NCBI GenBank assembly: GCA_037903475.1
Contig: JBAJFG010000581.1
Coordinates: 310,001-374,000 of the forward strand
DNA: 64,000 nt
Direction of reading: 5' to 3'
Source: Ancylostoma caninum
Lineage: Eukaryota; Nematoda; Chromadorea; Rhabditida; Ancylostomatidae
Shown: positions 57,906 through 64,000 of the stretch, piece by piece
Layout: every line of letters starts with the position of its first letter
Numbering within the stretch: the first letter of the stretch is position 1
Made by a program: the position numbers and the translations under genes
The notes under the pieces: model-generated
Databases searched by the model: none
The model's input: the letters and a program-made list of their open reading frames with translations, nothing else
Told to the model about the DNA's origin: nothing

Positions 57906-58232
57906 GGAAGGTCTAAATACTAGGACCCCAGAGAGAACAGACAGCACTTTTTTATGCGAATAAATTTAAACAGAAAAATTGCATCTCAAACTAGCATCTA
58001 GTCTCCAGATGTCTTGCAGAGATCTGGGTATCACCTCAAGTGCCGAATGCATAGACTGCTAGAATAACTAAGCACCGAGAACCCACGAATTCTCTCTATA
58101 ATATAATAGTAGAATATAGACCAACCATTTTACGACATTTGCTGCGTTAATTTAACGCCGTATAAAATAAATATAATAAAAATAATAAAAATATAACAAA
58201 AATATATAAAATATAATAAAAATAATAACAAA
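57906..58232. other. AT-rich spacer
   Basis: Ends in a run of AATAATAAAAATATA type sequence (58160-58230), immediately next to a mariner end. Confidence 0.4.
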
Positions 58233-58962
58233 CAGGTCGTCTCCGCGGTTTTTTCTGTACATCCGTCCAAACATCGAGCTTCTTTTTATAGACTGCTCGC
58301 TACAAATGGTTCCAAACTGTCACATGGTTCATGTTTAGTTCCCTCACTATTTCGCGACAACTTGCGTGTCGACCTTGCTTCACCACTTGCAAAACTTCAT
58401 GGACAGCGAGGTGCATCTTTAACATCCAAATTTCCGGAAGGGAATCTAGCAGAGCACTCCTGGATCTTTCGTTCACTAACAGCATTTTCGCGCACACTTC
58501 ACGAATTTTTCTGACATATTCTTCCCAGAAACAAGTTGTCGGCCCAGCTTTGCTCAAAAACAACTTGCAAACAAGCTTTTAACTAGCAAATCGTTGTCGA
58601 CAAGCTTGACGTCATCATGCCACCCAAAACCAAGTTGTCGCCAAACTTCCCTCCCGACAACTTGCACAAATTTCGCACACTTCACAAATTTTTCCGCATG
58701 TTCTTGCAGCGGTTTTGCTTTTTTTATATTAAAAAAGCATCACACACCGTATTTCTTCAGATATTTCACTCATTTTGAAATTAATACAACTTTTTTTTAC
58801 ACCAGTAACGAATTACAGAGCTATCTTGGCAAAAATGTGAGATGGAATGTTACATTTTCAGCATGTTTCTTCCAGAGAATGTGGTGAGTGTTGCTCGAGA
58901 TAAAGTATCAAAACCAGCTTGTGGCAAAGAAAAAAATCGCGTAGACTTTCTATATGACCTAG
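58233..58962 (-). mobile_element. Internally deleted mariner with nested insertion, minus strand
   Basis: The high end carries a diverged terminal repeat (complement CTAGGTCATATAGAAAGTCT) next to TA at 58963-58964; the low end keeps AGGTCGTCTCCGCGG. On the minus strand the transposase start lies near 58770. After the nested element a frame (58300-58563) gives REVCAKMLLVNERSRS, then a helix-turn-helix RELNMNHVTVWNHL, the DNA-binding part of mariner transposases. The catalytic DDD region is missing. Confidence 0.8.
58528..58665. mobile_element. GTCGAC-rich element remnant nested in mariner
   Basis: Shares CGACAACTTGTTTCTGGGAA, GTTAAAAGCTTGTTTGCAAG, GTCGACAACGATTTGCTAG and TTTGGCGACAACTTGG (read on the minus strand) with 52521-52862, but is shorter. 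Copies of a roughly 30-base mariner segment, beginning GAACATGCGGAAAAATTTGT and GAATATGTCAGAAAAATTCG, lie on its two sides. Confidence 0.65.
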
Positions 58963-58964
58963 TA

Positions 58965-59989
58965 TAATACAAGAGTGAAATGTAAACTAAGTCCTTCTAA
59001 CGGCACTTGCTCCAATAATCTGAGCCCTTGCTATTGCTAGAATAGGAAAAGCTGCCCGTATATGACCAACGTTTGGAAAGCTACGAAAAATATCGTTTTG
59101 GAAATTCAAAATCACTCGATTAGCCTAAAACTAATCACTCGATTAACCTAAAACTAACTTCCAACTGTTTGAACATCTCACTGAAAGTAATAGCTTTTGA
59201 CGTCTCTTTGAACGATTTTTAACTTTGAACGATTTTTGAAAATCGCAGGCAAAAATTATGTCTTGAATTCCTATCCAGAGCTTTGAAATCCCTTCGGAAT
59301 AGGCCTCAAAACCGACGGGCGACCTGTTCTTTCCGATCCGATCCTGATTCCCTGACACCGAAACTACCCACCCCATTATCTCCAAATTTTCAACTCTTTT
59401 TCAAAGCAGCCGGGCTTCAGAGAACACAGCTCAACAACAAAAAGGTATGTGCTCGCGGTAAAATGCGAATACAAAATGAACGTGCGAAAACGGCGTGACG
59501 CTGTTGTGGTAGCGCGGATAGAAGGCGCACGAGCATCCACCAGCAGCCGGCTGGCTGGTCGTCGAATCGTCGAGACAGGTTTACGAGACCGACCGACCGA
59601 CCGCTCTCCGGTAGGGATGCGAAGATAACTACTCGCCTCCATATTCGGGAATGTGGGCTTCCGCAGTGAGCTTCGTCCCTGGATACCACGTCCCTTCGCA
59701 GCGTCCTGTGGGGAGTAGCGGTTGCGCCACTGTTCCCGGATCCTCGCAGGTCACCTTGAGTGCGTGCGATATGCTCTTCATTAGCGTATCACTGTTCGCA
59801 ATGTTTGCCTACCGCCTGCTCTCAAAGGATTCCTCCTAATATGTGTCAAGAGTGGGCATACTATCGCACGTGTTGTTCTTGGAAGCGCTTCTGGATAATA
59901 CTTCCGGCCTCGTGTGAGTTGCTCATAGGAGGGCAGCGGTCACAGATGCAGTGCTTTTCAGGACGCTTACGCCCGCAAAAATTCCAAAA
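58965..59989. other. No gene recognised
   Basis: Overlapping frames at 59376-59689 (minus, Arg/Ser-rich) and 59651-59839 (plus) lack motifs. An imperfect GACC repeat (GACCGACCGACCGACCG) lies near 59588-59604. Confidence 0.3.
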
Positions 59990-60540
59990 TTTTTTTCTGG
60001 GTGTTCAATCTTCTTCAGACACTGTTTGTTTCTGAAATCACGAAGTGTTGCGATTGATCTAAAGAGAAAGTTCATGAAAACATGCATACTACGAGCTGTC
60101 CTCTACGATTGCACGATTGCGAAACGTGGACATGGACAAAGGAAATCGCTCTAACCCTGCGGTCTGCACAGCGACGCTCAGAACGTGCAATGCTCGGGAT
60201 TCGCCTCTTCGACCGTGTAAGTGCAAAGGTTATTCGTGGCAGGACGAGGTTAAAATACTTGATTCACAGCGCACTCAGTCGAAATGGAACTACGCCAAAA
60301 AGCTTTCACTCTGTCGTGGAGAAATGTGGGCACATGTGACAACAGGCTGGCTACCAATGACTAAACGTGGCAAAGGAAGGCCAAGACTCGATGGCTTGAT
60401 GACATTGCAAAATTTCGCCAAAGGGATTCGAAGGAGGTCGGCGACGGCTGGACCACTCTGCTCTATGGGTGCATGGACAAATCCACTGAACTCTTCGTGA
60501 GGAAAACCAGACACATTCTGTTCTATCGTGATAAAAGAGA

Positions 60541-60595
<55 letters not shown>

Positions 60596-60597
60596 AT
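59990..60597 (+). mobile_element. 5'-truncated RTE-type non-LTR retrotransposon, 3' end
   Basis: Frames in 60082-60500 carry the typical C-terminal end of RTE-clade reverse-transcriptase polyproteins: HDCETWTWTKE, LRSAQRRSERAMLGIRLFDR, then in a shifted frame EMWAHVTTGWLPMTKRGKGR and PRLDGLMTL. At least one frameshift separates the two parts. The copy ends in a long (ATAA)n tail (about 60540-60596). The reverse-transcriptase core and endonuclease are absent, as usual for 5'-truncated copies. Not functional. Confidence 0.8.
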
Positions 60598-61021
60598 GGT
60601 ACGCCCGCAAAGAATTTAGTATGTTTTGAGATCTTCATTCCTTTAGTCACAAACACTATAAACTCCAAGATGTTCTTTCTTTTCTGTAGGGGATTGCAGG
60701 CGCGTTAAACAACCTCGTTTTCCATGGCCTCTGTCCAGGCACTGGATTGCTTCGAAACAAAAACCCATCACAGTTCTTCTTCCTTCAAAAGTTACTTCTC
60801 ATTGGGGAGCTTAAAGTCTAGTCAGAATCAGGAGTCTGTATCCTAAATGCTTTGCTTTTTGAAGATTGAAAATTCAAGGAAGTTCAAAGCACAGCCTAGA
60901 TGATATGTAGCACAACTTTCATAGGTACCATGTTTCTAGCAAATAAAACAAACGAAATTTTTAGCTTGCGACGGGACGACCAAAATGAAATTTATATGAC
61001 TAGAAAGGTCACTGAATACAA
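60598..61021. other. No feature recognised
   Basis: No motif or repeat seen. Confidence 0.3.
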
Positions 61022-61569
61022 CTAGGTCGTACAAAAAGCCTCTGCGGTTTTTCGCCACAGGCCGGTTCTGGTACTTCATCTCGAGCAACACTCACCCGGT
61101 TGTTTCGAAAAAACATGCTTAAAATATACGATTCCAGCTCACATTTTGGCCAAGATAGTCCTCGAATTCCTTGCTCGTGTAAAAAGTTGTATTAATGAGT
61201 GAAATCTCTAGAGAAATACGGTATGTGATGCTTTTTTTCCTATAAAAAAGGCAAAACCGCTGCAGGAACATGCCAAAAAATTTGTGAAGTGTGCGGCGAG
61301 AATGCTGCTAGTGAACGAAGGACCTAGGAGTGGTTTGCTAGATTTCGTTCCGGAAACTTGAATGTTGAAGATGCACCTCGCGCTGGCCGGCTAGTAGCTG
61401 AAGAAGTCGATGAAATTTTGCAACTGGTGGGGCAAGACCGACACGCAAGCTGTCGCGAGAAAAAGAAGATAATAATGGTCAGTAAGTACTTGATTAAAAT
61501 GGATTTTCAATAAAAAATGTTTGTTCACATATCTATGGAAAAGCCGCGGAGACTTTTTATACGACCTAA
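61022..61569 (+). mobile_element. Internally deleted mariner, empty-site copy
   Basis: A 548-bp element with ends CTAGGTCGTACAAAAAGCCT and the complement of TTAGGTCGTATAAAAAGTCT, with TA after the right end (61570-61571). The transposase N-terminus starts at 61196 (MSEISREIRYVMLF) and can be followed with frameshifts through the GENAASERR, FRSGNLNVEDAPRAGR and QLVGQDRHASCRE regions. It then jumps to the 3' end. It lacks the GTCGAC insertion, so it shows the uninterrupted sequence around that site. Confidence 0.85.
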
Positions 61570-61789
61570 TAGGTAGTGGCAATGAGCTTGCAGAGTGCTG
61601 ATAATGGGAAACTTCAAGTTCCCCTTAGGGCGTCGTTCAAATCACTTTATGTTCAACTGGAAGACGTCGTCCTGCAGATGGGCAGAACTTGCATGGCTCA
61701 AAGTTCAACGCTGGAGGTTTCGCTGGAGGTTTCAGGAGAAGCTAGCATGCCGAAAAGGTTGTTTCACAGTGTTGCGACCGCGGAATCGT

Positions 61790-61912
61790 GGCGGGACCTA
61801 GTAGACCCTCTCACTTGTAGGATATCCACCCGCAACCATGATTCAGGTCCCACCGCGTTTCTGCAGCCACGGTATGCGTCTATCTTTTTGAAAAGAACTT
61901 CATTTCTCATCA
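61790..61912. repeat. Dispersed repeat, copy 2 of 2
   Basis: Matches 25165-25300: GGCGGGACCTAGTAGACCCT, AGGTCCCACCGCGTTTCTGC and TATGCGTCTATCTTTTTGA in order. Confidence 0.55.
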
Positions 61913-63432
61913 CTGCTGTTGTAAGCGTTTGATGATGCCAGGAATTCCGATGACCTTCGTGTCTCATTGTTTCGCAGGCAGAGGATTTGTGAAAATATTT
62001 ATTTGTTTATTTACTCGTGAAAAGTTGTAAAAATATGTGGAAATCCGACTCTTATAGATGTCGATGAAGTTGAAAGCAGTACCACAGCGATTTAGAGATC
62101 CACCCCTACATACTAAGTTCACGGAGGGATGTGTTACTGTGTGGGTTAATCCACTGCTAACCCGGTTTATGCTGCTAAAACCTGTATCCTTTGCGTTTCA
62201 GACTAATTCTGAAAATATTAGAAAAAAAAACATTATGAAGCCTTGAGTTAAAGTCACATTGCTCTTTTTCTTTCCATTTCTTCCTTGACTTCTCTTCATT
62301 TGTAACTCCTGCCCCACTATTTTATTCAGGTCTTTCAATGTGTTTCACGCGTCACAAAGCGGAACCAAGGGATTTACATCGCTCCCTTCGACGCTGCTTC
62401 AAAGCGCTCTTCAAAACGTCGCATCCACACCCCCTGCTCTTCTCGATTCTGTCCCATCGTCGATGCAGAATAACATACGTCGTGTGTGATTGAATCGGCT
62501 CACTTGAAGTGCTGACCCTCGAGCCAATCCGCAGATTATATGCTTGCTGCTGCCCCGTACGCAATTAACGCCCAAGTGTCATCGACAACCAAAACATTTA
62601 GCATTTCGCTTACGGTACCCGGACGACAAGTCGCAAGTTCACGACGCACTTGACGAGATGAGTTCGCGGCAGTGTGGACTTATTTCTAGCGATACTGCTT
62701 TTCAGATAGTGCGTCCTGGTAAGGAGAAGTCTTGAAGTCTTGAAAATCTAGTCTAGACAAGTCTCGATGAGGCGTAGGGAAGCCATCGCAGAGAAACTCA
62801 ATTGGATCTGCTGCGCGTCTATTAATAAAAAAAAATTTAGGGGGAAATAATAATTTAAAAGTACGAGGTTCCTTCTGAAATTCTAAAGATTCCCCCGAGA
62901 GTCTGGCAAATAATTAATTGCTAAGCAAGCCAAGTGAAAAAAGAAAACACTGCAAGAGAAAATACTTTTGGAGTGAGATCATACCGTCCCCATCTACTCC
63001 AAACAAATATTTATTCACGCTTGTACCATACTCCTCAGCATTGGCGCTTCCGGTCGCTGCGGGGATCGATATGTATCAAGAGCATGGTCGTTGTGGCGAG
63101 AGCAACCGGAAACGCCATGCTCCCCGAAAACTATAGCTACAATGTAAGTACAATATTCGCTAGGACACTGGAGGGAAGCATAGATGTGGCCGTGACTAAA
63201 AAGTCTGCTAACATCTCTAGTTGCTGCTATCGCCTCCCCAGTTGCTGCGAAAAAGATGAAAGCTCCAACAGCAACTGACGGGAGACTGGTAGCAAGTGGG
63301 GGGAGGGATGACCTTTGAACTCGGCTACGCCTGCATTTACGCCGCGGAGTTCTCCTAGGGAGTGATCTCAAAATGTTCCAATGGGGGAGATTACTGGAAA
63401 ATATTCAGCTACCCACTCAGCTGCACTGAGGA
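61913..63432. other. No gene recognised
   Basis: Short frames only. A TTTATTTGTTTATTTACTCG stretch near 61999 resembles a degraded retroelement tail. Confidence 0.3.
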
Positions 63433-63675
63433 TTGCTCGAGAAAATGACCATTCACTTAAAACATGACCATTTATTCGAACAATGGCGAGTAATTCAATC
63501 AAACCAACAAGAATGTAAGTTGATCCTCGAGAATCTTCCAGAACTGGCATGCCAGAAAGGCTTAAGCTTTAGTGCTGGATGCATGGATGCAGATTTTGAC
63601 TGTCTAGAGCAGATGAGTCGCCTCTTCGACGATTTGGGCGCACCCTCAAAGCATCCTTGCTTTCCTTCAGACTGA
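63433..63675 (+). CDS. Possible exon, function unknown
   Basis: An 80-codon frame beginning MLEKMTIHLKHDHLFEQWRV contains ECKLILENLPELACQKGL and DFDCLEQMSRLFDDLGAPSK. Its amphipathic, Leu/Glu/Asp-rich composition looks more gene-like than its surroundings. The opposite strand is also open (63495-63779), so the strand is not secure. No family recognised. Confidence 0.2.
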   Translation: MLEKMTIHLKHDHLFEQWRVIQSNQQECKLILENLPELACQKGLSFSAGCMDADFDCLEQMSRLFDDLGAPSKHPCFPSD

Positions 63676-63779
63676 TTGATAGAGAAAGAGGCATTCCTTG
63701 ATGGAATCTTCACTTCGACAAAGTGGGCTAGTCGATGAACTGCTGACTCCATGTGCATCAAGTTTAGCCGACAAGGCAA

Positions 63780-64000
63780 ATGAGCGTAAAAGCTGCTAAT
63801 CCGAGACGAGACCTATATGGGTAGGGAGCCTGTTCAACATAATGTTTCTGGTTACACTTGAAGTCTTCTAATTGGTTTACGGAAGCTCAGAATTTCACAC
63901 AGAGGATTTCTAACCCTTGGCTGACCAAGGGAGGATGCCATGGAATAGCGGCTTGGTGTACACTTGTGCAGCTCTATACGCTGGTTTCAAATTTGTTTTC
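63780..64000. other. Window end, no feature recognised
   Basis: No motif or repeat seen. Confidence 0.3.

Noticed and set aside
60540..60597. The ATAA array as an independent microsatellite
   Set aside because: It sits directly at the 3' end of a recognisable RTE fragment and is better explained as its tail.

Overview
The window looks like nuclear DNA from a nematode, most probably a parasitic strongylid (hookworm or relative). Nearly every intron of the two genes that could be read ends in the short nematode acceptor TTTCAG or TTTTCAG, donors are ordinary GTAAG or GTGAG types, and genes are sparse and full of long introns among DNA transposons, RTE-type retroelement ends and satellite DNA. 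The species call is inference from architecture; nothing here fixes it. No rRNA gene, canonical tRNA gene, CRISPR array, bacterial operon or viral gene was seen.

Only two protein-coding genes can be supported firmly, both on the minus strand. The first (2481-7025, 12 recognisable exons, 5' end missing) encodes a GPCPD1/GDE5-type glycerophosphodiester phosphodiesterase: part of a CBM20 starch-binding domain followed by a complete GDPD catalytic domain. The second (47942-50161, 7 exons, apparently complete, 324 residues) encodes a MADF-BESS protein, an Adf-1-like DNA-binding regulator. A few short exon-like stretches (13.5, 22.7, 25.8, 57.5 and 63.4 kb) are listed with low confidence.

The rest is a transposon and repeat landscape. 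From the left: relics of a 118-bp satellite (1-215); a Harbinger-type MITE in a GPCPD1 intron (3069-3297); three copies of a palindromic Tc1/mariner-type MITE (7902, 17670, 27848); two non-autonomous hAT elements with 8-bp target duplications that both carry a SINE-like segment (8566-9625, 15755-16855); several other foldback MITEs (14565, 20645, 27197, 27440, 31672, 50937); a 5.4-kb cluster of three unrelated tandem satellites (118-bp units 32660-33545, 65/79-bp units 33790-36480, 82-bp units 36735-38060); SINE families at 42.3-43.5 and 44.4-44.8 kb; four mariner remnants (41356-42036 and three related copies in 52.3-61.6 kb, two of which carry a nested GTCGAC-rich foldback element); and the 3' end of an RTE-type non-LTR retrotransposon with an ATAA tail (about 59990-60597).

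The two genes have no visible functional link and lie 41 kb apart. The most interesting structures are the satellite triplet with higher-order repeats, a two-hairpin element present twice with apparently compensatory stem changes (14791-14880 and 46229-46322), the nested foldback-in-mariner elements with an empty-site copy nearby, and a short segment found three times whose reading frame appears conserved.
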